Assembly (NCBI RefSeq): GCF_026343125.1
Contig: NZ_JAPEMB010000001.1
Coordinates: 4,593,501 to 4,657,500 of the forward strand
DNA: 64,000 bases
Direction: 5' to 3'
From: Streptomyces sp. NBC_00094
GTDB taxonomy: Bacteria; Actinomycetota; Actinomycetes; Streptomycetales; Streptomycetaceae
The translations under genes were made by a program, and so were the position numbers. Under the pieces are notes generated by a model. It was not told where the DNA came from and did no database searches. It saw only the letters and a list, made by a program, of their open reading frames with translations. This document shows, piece by piece, positions 24,500 through 31,832 of this stretch (position 1 is its first letter; every line of letters starts with the position of its first letter).

Positions 24500-25171
24500 C
24501 TAGAGGCTGCGGGCGGTGATGTCGCCGTGGGCGGTGGTGGCGTGGATGGTGAGGGCGGCGTCGGGGCCGTCGGTGTTGTTGAGGGCGTTGTCGATGCGGC
24601 CGTGGGTGGTGGCGGCGTTGAGGGAGGCGGAGACGCCGCGGGCGGCGCCGATCGTCAGGTTCCCGGCCGCGGTGGTCAGGGTGACCGTGCCGGTGTGGGC
24701 CTCGGTGATGTGGATGTCGCCCTGCTGGGTGCTGATCTCGGCCGCGCCGCCCAGGCGGCCGACGGTGATGCCACCGGCCTGCAGGGTCAGACGGGCGCTC
24801 GCGGTCTCGTCCAGCTTGACCGTGCCCTGGGCGCCTTCGAAGGTGACGTCGCCCAGGCGTCCGACGCCCCGGAGTTCGGCGGCGGCCGTCTTGGCCTCGA
24901 CGCGGGAGCCGGCCGGGAGCTGGACGGTGACCTCGACGGAGCCGGAGTTGCCCAGGACCCGGTTCTTCGCCGGTGCGGCGCCGATCCGCAGGACGCCGTC
25001 GGTGTAGTCGACCGTGACCTGCTCGGCGGCCTTCACGTCGCTGCTCTTCGCGGCGTCGGCCGGGAGGACCTCGACGGTGGCGTCGGTGCGGTCGGCGGCG
25101 ATGAGCCGGATCCGGCCGGCGGGGATGTCGAGGACGGTGGCGATCGCGGCGGTGGTGGCGAACTTCTGCAT
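24500..25171 (-). CDS. DUF4097 family beta-strand repeat protein
   Basis: A 223-residue protein with repeated short beta strands and Gly/Asp turns: VEVTVQLPAGSRVEAKTAAA, LRGVGRLGDVTFEGAQGTVK, GDIHITEAHTGTVTLTTAAG, ATTHGRIDNAL and ATTAHGDITARSL. This is the right-handed beta-helix-like DUF4097 (YvlB/adhesin-like) fold. There is no signal peptide. Its TAG stop spans the IS630 insertion point, and the pre-insertion sequence would also read TAG, so the protein is unchanged. It was upstream of the ABC ATPase now reduced to a remnant. Confidence 0.85.
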   Translation of the reverse strand: MQKFATTAAIATVLDIPAGRIRLIAADRTDATVEVLPADAAKSSDVKAAEQVTVDYTDGVLRIGAAPAKNRVLGNSGSVEVTVQLPAGSRVEAKTAAAELRGVGRLGDVTFEGAQGTVKLDETASARLTLQAGGITVGRLGGAAEISTQQGDIHITEAHTGTVTLTTAAGNLTIGAARGVSASLNAATTHGRIDNALNNTDGPDAALTIHATTAHGDITARSL

Positions 25172-25402
25172 GGTGTGTCTCCCTGAAGCGTTTCGCTGCT
25201 TGTTTCTGACAACGCAAACGCTACGTTGCGTTCAAGGATCGAGCAACATGCTCGTTGCGTGCAATCCCAGTAATTGCAGGTCGGAGCAGGGATTTCATTG
25301 CAATCGTTATGACGCGTAACGCAACAACCCTACTCTGTCCGTTGCAATGAAGTGAAGGTGAACGCTATAGTGGGGCAACAGGCACTACGTAAGGAGGCCG
25401 CG
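25172..25402. promoter_or_regulatory. Divergent control region with repeated GTTGC/GCAAC words
   Basis: An AT-richer gap with at least seven TTGC/GCAA-centred words: AACGCAA (25211), GTTGCGT (about 25224 and 25254), ATTGCAA (about 25288), AACGCAAC (25319), GTTGCAA (25341) and GCAAC (25376). For the plus-strand gene, TTGCAA (25342-25347) and TATAGT (25366-25371) form a promoter with an 18-nt spacer, the -35 being within a repeat word. AAGGAGG follows at 25391. These are candidate operators for the adjacent regulator. Confidence 0.6.
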
Positions 25403-26161
25403 ATGCCGGGAGGCAGGCTCACGCAGCAGGAACGCCAGCAGATCGGGCTGGGGCTGGCCGACGGGCTCGCCTACGCCGAGATCGCCAGGCGCCTCGACCG
25501 CCCCACCTCGACGATCACGCGCGAGGTGATGCGCAACGGCGGCCCCACCGGCTACCGCGCCGACCTGGCCCACCGCGCCACCGAACGCCGCGCCCACCGG
25601 CGCCGGCAGGCCACGCCCCGGGGGGCGGAGGCACTCCCGCAGGCGTACGGACGCGACCCGGAGGCCGTGCGCGAGTTCGAGGAAGTCCTCACCACCGTCT
25701 ACATGGCGTCGGGCATGCCCAAGATGATGGCCGGGGTGATGGCCTGTCTCTGCATCAGCGACACGGGCAGTCTCACCGCGGCCGAACTCGTCCAGCGCCT
25801 CCAGGTCAGCCCGGCGTCCGTCTCCAAGGCGATCACGTTCCTCGAAAGCCAGGGCCTCGCCCGCCGGGAGCCGGGCGAGGGCCGCCGCGAGCGCTACGTC
25901 GTCGACGACGACATCTGGTACCAGTCGATGATGGCCAGTGCCCGGTCCACCGCGCAGATCGTCGCGACCGCGCGGCAGGGCGTCGGTGTCCTCGGCCCCG
26001 GCACCCCGGCGGGCGCCCGTCTGGAGAACATCGCCCGCTTCCTCGACTTCGTCAGCGAGAGCATCGCCCGCGCCGCGGAACAGGCCCGCGAGATCCTCCA
26101 CGCGAAGGTCGAGGCGCCCGCCCCGGACGCCGAAGAACCGTCCGTCACCGAGACCCCTTAG
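25403..26161 (+). CDS. Regulator combining an IS30-type HTH with a MarR-like winged helix
   Basis: A 252-residue protein. The N-terminal part (LTQQERQQIGLGLADGLAYA, then EIARRLDRPTSTITREVMRN) matches the HTH found at the start of IS30 transposases. Residues about 110-180 form a second, MarR-like winged helix (LTAAELVQRLQVSPASVSKA, ITFLESQGLARREPGEGRR). A helical C-terminus (ARLENIARFLDFVSESIARA) may dimerise. The ATG at 25403 has AAGGAGG 7 nt before it. It probably controls the divergent DUF4097 gene and the lost ABC transporter through the GTTGC repeats. Confidence 0.8.
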   Translation: MPGGRLTQQERQQIGLGLADGLAYAEIARRLDRPTSTITREVMRNGGPTGYRADLAHRATERRAHRRRQATPRGAEALPQAYGRDPEAVREFEEVLTTVYMASGMPKMMAGVMACLCISDTGSLTAAELVQRLQVSPASVSKAITFLESQGLARREPGEGRRERYVVDDDIWYQSMMASARSTAQIVATARQGVGVLGPGTPAGARLENIARFLDFVSESIARAAEQAREILHAKVEAPAPDAEEPSVTETP

Positions 26162-26207
26162 CCTCTGCTGGTCCGCCCGACCCCGGGCGGTTCGAGGAGG
26201 GATGTTC

Positions 26208-26873
26208 ATGCGACGGCGGGGAGCGGGCGGCGGGCTGGGAGTCGCGGCCCGGGTACTGGTGCCACTCGGGCTGGTCCTGGCGCTGGGAGGCATCGGGTAC
26301 TTCTTCGTGACGTACCGAGGCGTCACCGTCATGGGCGAGGGGATGGAGCCCACGTACCACCGGGGCGAGCGGCTGGTCGTCGAGCGCGTCGACGCGGGCG
26401 AGCTGCGCAGGGGGGACGTCGTGCTCTTCCACGTGCCCGGTCGCTACGGGGGCGCACCGGTCCTGCAGCGGGTCATCGGGACGGGTGGTGATCGCGTGGT
26501 GTGCGACGGGGACCGGATCACGGTGAACGGTGTACCGGTCGACGAGCCGTATGTGATGCGCGGCGAGGTGAACCCGGGGACCGGGCCGTATGACGTGCGG
26601 GTGCCGGACGGGCGGTTGTTCCTGCTGGGCGATCACCGGGGGAACTCGCACGACTCGCGGTTCTTCCTCGGCGAGCAGTCGGGCAGTGTCGCGGCCTCCG
26701 GGGTGATCGGGCGGGCGCAGGAGGGTTTCGCCGCACCGGCGGCGTGGGGGGCGCTCGGGGTCCTCGGGATCGTGGTGACCCTGGTCGGGACCGGTCTGGG
26801 GATCGGGGCGTACGCGGCCGGGCGGAGCGCCCGGCGGTCGCTCGCGGCCGTGCCGCCGTGGCCCATGGCCTGA
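26208..26873 (+). CDS. Signal peptidase I-like membrane protein with non-canonical active site
   Basis: A 221-residue S26-family protein with a TM helix near the N-terminus (VLVPLGLVLALGGIGYFFVT) and another at the C-terminus (LGVLGIVVTLVGTGLGIGAY). The fold boxes are present: VMGEGMEPTYHRGERLVVER, RRGDVVLFHVPG, VLQRVIGTGGDRV and FLLGDHRGNSHDSRFF. The nucleophile position (normally Ser in GxSMEPT) is Gly and the general-base Lys position (xKRVIG) is Gln, so classical Ser/Lys catalysis looks impossible. The ATG at 26208 has better ribosome-site spacing than the one at 26202. Confidence 0.75.
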   Translation: MRRRGAGGGLGVAARVLVPLGLVLALGGIGYFFVTYRGVTVMGEGMEPTYHRGERLVVERVDAGELRRGDVVLFHVPGRYGGAPVLQRVIGTGGDRVVCDGDRITVNGVPVDEPYVMRGEVNPGTGPYDVRVPDGRLFLLGDHRGNSHDSRFFLGEQSGSVAASGVIGRAQEGFAAPAAWGALGVLGIVVTLVGTGLGIGAYAAGRSARRSLAAVPPWPMA

Positions 26874-26930
26874 GACGGTCCGGGGCCGCGTCCCGATCAC
26901 GTACGGGCCCTCCGCGAGGAGGAGAGGCGT

Positions 26931-27788
26931 TCAGTTCCCGCTGACGATCTCGCGGGCCATCGCCACCAGCGCGCTCGTCGCCGGGTGGGGGAAGGCGTCG
27001 CGCCAGGCGAGGACCACCGGCAGCGGGGGTGCGTCGGTCAGCGGGCGGTAGGCGACGCCCGGGTGCGGGTGGAGGGCCGCCGTGGAGGCGGACGAGACGC
27101 CGATGCCCCGGCCGGCGGCGATCGCGGTGAGCCAGTCGTCGGTGTTGGCCACGGTCAGGGTGGCCACCGGGCGGGCCGTGGTGGACCAGAGCGCGAGCGT
27201 GGTCGTACCGGAGACGGTGTTGAGGACGACCGTCTCGTCGGCGAGCTCCCCGAGGGTGAGCCGCGGCAGCGCGGCGAGCGGGCTGTCGGTGGGCAGCGCG
27301 GCGACCCGTTCCTCCGTGGCGAGCTCCTCCGTGACCAGGCCCGGCGCGTCGACCGGGCCCCTGAGCAGGGCCGCGTCGACCTCGCCCCGGCCGAGGCCGG
27401 CCGTGCGGTCGTCGATGCGGAGGAGTTCGAGCGGGGTCTCGGGGTACTGGCGCTGCCAGCGTCGGAGCAGGGGAGTGGTGTACGGGCCGAAGGCCGACCA
27501 GGCGTGCCCGAGGCGCAGGGGGCGGTGGCGCAGTCTCGCCGGGTCGACGGCGGCGTCGAAGGCGGCGAGGGCCGCGGCGGCCCGGTCCTGGAAGGCGCGG
27601 CCCTCCGCGGTGAGGGCGAGGTGGTGGGTGGACCGGTCGACGAGCCGGGCGCCGAGGTGCTGTTCCAGGGCGGCGAGCGTGCGGGAGACGGCCGGCTGGG
27701 TGAGGTGGAGCCGGGCGGCCGCCCTGGTCAGGCTGGATTCCTCGGCGATGGCGAGGAAACAGCGGAGGTGGCGCAGCTCGATGCTCAT
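26931..27788 (-). CDS. LysR family transcriptional regulator
   Basis: A 285-residue protein starting MSIELRHLRCFLAIAEESSL, with the HTH TRAAARLHLTQPAVSRTLAA (about residues 18-38) and a periplasmic-binding-protein-like effector domain from about 90. It is divergent from the EamA transporter with 168 nt between them, the usual arrangement for a LysR regulator and its target. Its ligand is unknown. Confidence 0.88.
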   Translation of the reverse strand: MSIELRHLRCFLAIAEESSLTRAAARLHLTQPAVSRTLAALEQHLGARLVDRSTHHLALTAEGRAFQDRAAAALAAFDAAVDPARLRHRPLRLGHAWSAFGPYTTPLLRRWQRQYPETPLELLRIDDRTAGLGRGEVDAALLRGPVDAPGLVTEELATEERVAALPTDSPLAALPRLTLGELADETVVLNTVSGTTTLALWSTTARPVATLTVANTDDWLTAIAAGRGIGVSSASTAALHPHPGVAYRPLTDAPPLPVVLAWRDAFPHPATSALVAMAREIVSGN

Positions 27789-27893
27789 GTCTTCGGAGCA
27801 TAACCGCAGCACAATCGGCATTTCCGGTGCCGCGCGGGGACTCGTAGCGTGGACGGGGAAACGTGGCGACAGCCGCGCGGTGGGTGCATTATT

Positions 27894-27910
27894 CTGGACT
27901 GGGGGTCCAG
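27894..27910. promoter_or_regulatory. Palindrome between the LysR and EamA genes
   Basis: CTGGAC-N5-GTCCAG has perfect arms and lies upstream of the EamA gene. It is a candidate operator, though LysR sites are usually T-N11-A. Confidence 0.35.
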
Positions 27911-27956
27911 TGGAGTGAACCATTGATCAGGTAGTGGTAGCGAAGAGGAGCAGCCG

Positions 27957-28961
27957 GTGAACAGTCCGGTCAAGGATGTGGCACCGGTCGCCGTCGGCGT
28001 CGAGCCCCAGGGGGGTCCCTCGCGGGGGGCGTCCGGAGGAGCGTCACCCGGGACGTCCGCGAGGGCGGCCCAGGGGTTTTCCGCGAAGGGGCGGGCGGGC
28101 CGACACCTCGGCCCCGTCGCCCTCGTCGTCGCGGGCGGGCTCTCCGTACAGTTCGGCTCGGCCGTCGCGGTGCTCCTCATGCCCCGCGCGGGAGCCCTCG
28201 GCGTCGTCACCCTGCGGCTCGTGCTCGCCGCCGTCGTCCTGCTGGCCGTCTGCCGGCCCAAGGTCCGCGGCTACAGCCGCGCCGACTGGGGCACGGTCCT
28301 CGCCTTCGGCGCCGCCATGGCCGGGATGAACATCCTCTTCTACCAGGCGGCCGACCGGATCCCGCTGGGCGCCGCCGTGACCCTGGAGGTCCTCGGCCCG
28401 CTGATCCTCTCGGTGGTCGCCTCGCGCCGGCTGTCGAACCTCCTCTGGGCCGGGCTCGCCCTCGGGGGCGTCGTCCTGCTCAGCGGGGGCGGCTTCGACC
28501 GGCTCGACCCGGTCGGTGCCGCGTTCGCGCTCGCCGCGGGCGGGATGTGGGCCGCGTACATCGTCTTCAGCGCGCGGACCGGGCGGCGCTTCCCGCAGGC
28601 CGACGGGCTCGCGCTCGCGATGGCCTTCGGGGCGGTCCTCAGCCTGCCGCTCGGCATCGCGGAGGCGGGCGACAGGCTCCTCGTACCGTCGACGGTCCTG
28701 CTCGGCCTCGGGGTCGCGCTGCTGTCCTCGGTCCTGCCGTACACCCTCGAACTCATCGCCCTGCGCCGGCTGCCCGCGCCGACCTTCGCGATCCTGATGA
28801 GCCTCGAACCGGCCATCGCGGCGGCGGCGGGCTTCCTCATCCTCAGCCAGGCGCTGTCCGTCACCGACGCCCTCGCGATCGCGCTCGTCATAGCGGCGAG
28901 CATGGGCGCGGTCCGCACCCAGGTCCGCGCGGCCCGGCGCGCCGGGCAGGGCACGGTCTGA
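27957..28961 (+). CDS. EamA family transporter (RhtA-like)
   Basis: A 334-residue protein with a disordered N-terminus of about 45 residues and then about ten membrane helices in two EamA repeats (LRLVLAAVVLLAVC, FYQAADRIPLGAAVTLEVLG, LPYTLELIALRRLPAPTFAI). It resembles amino-acid/metabolite exporters such as RhtA. The GTG start is preceded by GAGGAG. It is probably controlled by the divergent LysR protein. Confidence 0.85.
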   Translation: MNSPVKDVAPVAVGVEPQGGPSRGASGGASPGTSARAAQGFSAKGRAGRHLGPVALVVAGGLSVQFGSAVAVLLMPRAGALGVVTLRLVLAAVVLLAVCRPKVRGYSRADWGTVLAFGAAMAGMNILFYQAADRIPLGAAVTLEVLGPLILSVVASRRLSNLLWAGLALGGVVLLSGGGFDRLDPVGAAFALAAGGMWAAYIVFSARTGRRFPQADGLALAMAFGAVLSLPLGIAEAGDRLLVPSTVLLGLGVALLSSVLPYTLELIALRRLPAPTFAILMSLEPAIAAAAGFLILSQALSVTDALAIALVIAASMGAVRTQVRAARRAGQGTV

Positions 28962-28980
28962 CCTCTTCGGGCCGCAGGGT

Positions 28981-29027
28981 CGTCTCCCGGGGGCGTCTCC
29001 CGGGGCCCTCTCCCGGGGGCGTCTCCC
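28981..29027 (+). repeat. Short tandem repeat around TCTCCCGGGGGCG
   Basis: Three or four imperfect copies of a 13-15-nt unit (CGTCTCCCGGGGG) lie between the EamA and VOC genes. Confidence 0.6.
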
Positions 29028-29040
29028 TACACTGGCGGGC

Positions 29041-29424
29041 ATGGCATGCCGCATCAGTGAACTGATCATCGAGAGTGCCGACGCCGAACGTCTCGCCGCG
29101 TTCTGGAGCGAGGTCCTCGGCTACGTCGAACTGGGCCGGGAGAGCGACGGAAGCATCGAGATCGGGCCGCCCGACACCGGCTTCGGCGGCCCGCAGCCCA
29201 CCCTCGTCCTCAGCCCCAACAGCGCCCCACGGACCGGGAAGCTCCGGCTGCACATCGACGTGAACCCCACCGACCGCGACCAGGACGCCGAGCTGGAGCG
29301 GCTGCTCGCCCTCGGCGCCAGGCCCGCCGACGTCGGCCAGACCGGCACCGAGAACTGGCACGTCCTGGTCGACCCGGAGGGCAACGAGTTCTGCCTCCTG
29401 CGCAAGCGGCTCGACCCCCTCTGA
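29041..29424 (+). CDS. VOC family protein (glyoxalase-like)
   Basis: A 127-residue protein with two beta-alpha-beta-beta-beta modules: MACRISELIIESADAERLAA, FWSEVLGYVEL and KLRLHIDVNP, and the typical end WHVLVDPEGNEFCLL. Members bind metals and act as dioxygenases, isomerases or drug-binding proteins. The substrate is unknown. It is followed 41 nt later by a second VOC gene. Confidence 0.85.
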   Translation: MACRISELIIESADAERLAAFWSEVLGYVELGRESDGSIEIGPPDTGFGGPQPTLVLSPNSAPRTGKLRLHIDVNPTDRDQDAELERLLALGARPADVGQTGTENWHVLVDPEGNEFCLLRKRLDPL

Positions 29425-29465
29425 GCGCCTCACCCACCCGCTCCCGGCATGCCTAGGGTCCGGTC

Positions 29466-29843
29466 ATGATCGCCGCCCTGCAATGCCTCGTGATCGACTG
29501 CCCCGCGCCCCGCGAGCTCGCCGCGTTCTACCGCGCGGTGCTCGGCGGGGAGGTCGACCGGCCCGACCCCCGCTGGTCCCTCGACGGCGCCTGGTCCACC
29601 CTGCACGCCCCCGGCGGGCTCGTCCTCTGCTTCCAGGGCGTCGCCGACCACCGCCCGCCGACGTGGCCGGACCCCGAGCGGCCCCAGCAGTTCCACCTGG
29701 ACTTCGGCGTCCCGGACCTGGACGCCGCCCACGAGCAGGTCCTCGCCCAGGGCGCGACCGTCCTGGACGAGGGCGACGGCCGACGGAGCTGGCGGGTGTA
29801 CGCCGACCCCGCCGGGCACCCGTTCTGCCTGGTCGGACACTGA
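29466..29843 (+). CDS. VOC family protein (glyoxalase-like), second copy
   Basis: A 125-residue VOC protein (LQCLVIDCPAPRELAAFYRA, QFHLDFGVPDLDAAHEQVLA, VYADPAGHPFCLV). It is only distantly similar to its neighbour, so this is probably not a recent duplication. The two are likely co-transcribed. Function unknown. Confidence 0.85.
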   Translation: MIAALQCLVIDCPAPRELAAFYRAVLGGEVDRPDPRWSLDGAWSTLHAPGGLVLCFQGVADHRPPTWPDPERPQQFHLDFGVPDLDAAHEQVLAQGATVLDEGDGRRSWRVYADPAGHPFCLVGH

Positions 29844-29968
29844 GCCGACGACTCCCGCAGGCCCGTGGCCGGATCCGTTCGATCTTTGGCTTCGGGCCTG
29901 TTTCAGGCGTCCTCGGCCTCCCCGGAGGATGAGGTCTGTTGCCGGACCGACGAGGAGGGGAGCCGATC

Positions 29969-30148
29969 ATGGCCCTGGAGATGCGAGACCGCTGCGAGCG
30001 CTGCGAGACGGCGACCCTGACCGTGGACGGGCCCGCCCGGATCTGCACGTACGAATGCAGCTTCTGCGTCCCGTGCGCCGACGCCATGAACGACATCTGC
30101 CCCAACTGCGGGGGCGAACTCGTCCCCCGCCCCCGCCGCGCCCCCTAG
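29969..30148 (+). CDS. DUF1272 family zinc-ribbon-like protein (59 residues)
   Basis: MALEMRDRCERCETATLTVD begins a small protein with four CxxC pairs or near-pairs: CERC, CSFCVPC and CPNC, plus CTYEC. They would bind zinc. GAGGAGG lies upstream of the ATG at 29969. The family is widespread and uncharacterised. Confidence 0.85.
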   Translation: MALEMRDRCERCETATLTVDGPARICTYECSFCVPCADAMNDICPNCGGELVPRPRRAP

Positions 30149-30247
30149 GGGGTCGCGCCGGTTCCTTGCCGCCGGGGATTCCGTGTGTCGCGGGCGTATC
30201 GAAAATCGCATACGCCACCGCAACGGTCTCCCGTCTTCAATGGGCGC

Positions 30248-31000
30248 ATGGACCACCGCGCATCCCTGTCACCGCCGGCCCGCCGCACGCGCCGGACCGT
30301 GCTTCTCGGCCTGGCGATCCTCGGCGTGGCGAGCGCCCTGTTCGTCGTGCGGGGGCCGCTCATGATGTCCGCTCCGAGGTGCCTGGCCGGGCGGTGGCAC
30401 GGCTGCCTCGACACGTTCAACGGCGTGGTGCTCATGACACTGGTCGCGCTGCCGCTGTCGGTGGCGGTCGTGTGGGCTCTGGCGCGCCGACGGCGTGCCG
30501 CCGGTGTCGCGTCGGCGTGGCGGATGTCGCTGGCCGAGGTGGGCATGGTCCACGGGACGGTGCCGTTCCTGTGGATGACCATGATGCCGGGCGCCGGTGC
30601 CGGGATCGTCCCCGGCCGGGTGAGCCTGATACCCCTGGTGGACCTGGTGACGATGGGGCCGGTCGGGACCGTCGGCAACCTGCTGGTCTTCGCGACGCTG
30701 GGGTTCTTCGCCCCGATGCGGTTCGCGGCGCTGGCGTCCGTGCCGCGGATCCTGGCCCTCGGGGCGGGCTGCTCGGTCCTGGTCGAGGTCGCGCAGTACG
30801 TCCTGCGGCTGGACCGGGTGTCCTCCGTGGACGACGTACTGGTCAACGCCGCGGGCGCCGGGCTGGCCGCACTGGCCTCGCGCCGCTGGTGGCGCACCAC
30901 GGCGGAAGCGCCGACGGACCGGGTTCGCCCCGAGCGGGAACCGGGCCCGGCACCGGCACCGGCACCGGAACCGGAACCGGAACAGGCACCGGCCCGATGA
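30248..31000 (+). CDS. VanZ family membrane protein
   Basis: A 250-residue protein with four to five membrane helices. The VanZ signature region is VPFLWMTMMPG, then TVGNLLVFATLGFFAPMRF and the C-terminal DRVSSVDDVLVNAAGAGLAA. VanZ-like proteins are linked to low-level glycopeptide resistance. The last 30 residues are Pro/Glu/Ala repeats from a 6-bp DNA repeat. It lies 55 nt before a VanR/VanS-like pair. Confidence 0.82.
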   Translation: MDHRASLSPPARRTRRTVLLGLAILGVASALFVVRGPLMMSAPRCLAGRWHGCLDTFNGVVLMTLVALPLSVAVVWALARRRRAAGVASAWRMSLAEVGMVHGTVPFLWMTMMPGAGAGIVPGRVSLIPLVDLVTMGPVGTVGNLLVFATLGFFAPMRFAALASVPRILALGAGCSVLVEVAQYVLRLDRVSSVDDVLVNAAGAGLAALASRRWWRTTAEAPTDRVRPEREPGPAPAPAPEPEPEQAPAR

Positions 31001-31055
31001 GCCAGTTGTCCGGCTGCATACGTCGGCGATACGCCGTGCTGCCTAGGCTTCGGAC

Positions 31056-31832
31056 ATGCGCGTACTGATCGTGGAGGACGAGCCCTACCTGGCCGAAGCC
31101 GTCCGTGACGGTCTACGCCTTGAGGCGATCGCCGCCGACATCGCCGGCGACGGCGACTCCGCCCTGGAACTGCTCGGCGTCAACTCCTACGACATCGCGG
31201 TCCTCGACCGCGACATCCCCGGCCCCTCCGGCGACGAGGTCGCCCGGCACATCGTCGCCTCCGGCAGCGGCATCCCGATCCTCATGCTCACCGCTGCCGA
31301 CCGGATCGACGACAAGGCGTCCGGGTTCGAGCTCGGCGCCGACGACTACCTCACCAAACCGTTCGAGCTGCGGGAGCTCGTCCTGCGGCTGCGGGCGCTC
31401 GACCGCAGACGCGCCCACGCCCGGCCCCCGGTCCGCGAGATCGCGGGCCTGCGGCTCGACCCCTTCCGCCGCGAGGTCTTCCGCGACGGACGCTACGTCG
31501 CGCTCACCCGCAAACAGTTCGGCGTGCTGGAAGTCCTCGTCGCGGCCGAGGGCGGGGTCGTCAGCGCCGAAGAGCTGCTGGAACGGGCCTGGGACGAGAA
31601 CGCCGACCCCCTCACCAACGCCGTGCGCATCACCGTCTCCGCACTGCGCAAGAGGCTCGGCGAACCCTGGGCCATCGCCACGGTGCCGGGCGTCGGCTAC
31701 CGGATCGACACCGGTACGGACGCGGGTGCGGACGCCGGCACGGACGCCCGTACGGACTCTGCTGTGGACGCCGGTACCGCCACCACCGCCCCCGGCGAGG
31801 ACACCACCGCCCCCGGCCGTACACATGCCTAG
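31056..31832 (+). CDS. OmpR/PhoB-type response regulator, VanR/CutR-like
   Basis: A 258-residue regulator. The receiver domain (MRVLIVEDEPYLAEAV; phospho-Asp in VLDRDIPGPSGDE, Lys in DDYLTKPFE) is joined to a winged-helix DNA-binding domain (LTRKQFGVLEVLVAAEGGVV, LTNAVRITVSALRKRLGEPW). From recall, the sequence is very close to Streptomyces VanR. A 40-residue Thr/Asp/Ala-rich C-terminal tail is extra. The gene overlaps the histidine kinase by 8 nt. No vanHAX genes are near. Confidence 0.88.
   Translation: MRVLIVEDEPYLAEAVRDGLRLEAIAADIAGDGDSALELLGVNSYDIAVLDRDIPGPSGDEVARHIVASGSGIPILMLTAADRIDDKASGFELGADDYLTKPFELRELVLRLRALDRRRAHARPPVREIAGLRLDPFRREVFRDGRYVALTRKQFGVLEVLVAAEGGVVSAEELLERAWDENADPLTNAVRITVSALRKRLGEPWAIATVPGVGYRIDTGTDAGADAGTDARTDSAVDAGTATTAPGEDTTAPGRTHA

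Larger units (their letters stand above)
22497..24500. mobile_element. IS630-family element with a passenger gene (2004 bp)
   Basis: The ends are inverted repeats: GTGCTCTGACCGCAT at 22497 and its near complement ATGTGGTCAGAGCAC ending at 24500, with further matching inward through TTCGCCGGGTTGG. TA dinucleotides at 22495-22496 and 24501-24502 are the expected IS630 target duplication. At 2.0 kb it is much longer than usual (about 1.2 kb) because a 213-codon gene lies between the left end and the transposase. Confidence 0.9.

Noticed and set aside
29929..31068. 379-codon frame overlapping DUF1272 and VanZ
   Set aside because: It is out of frame with two recognisable protein families and is Arg/Gly/Pro-rich, typical of a shadow frame.
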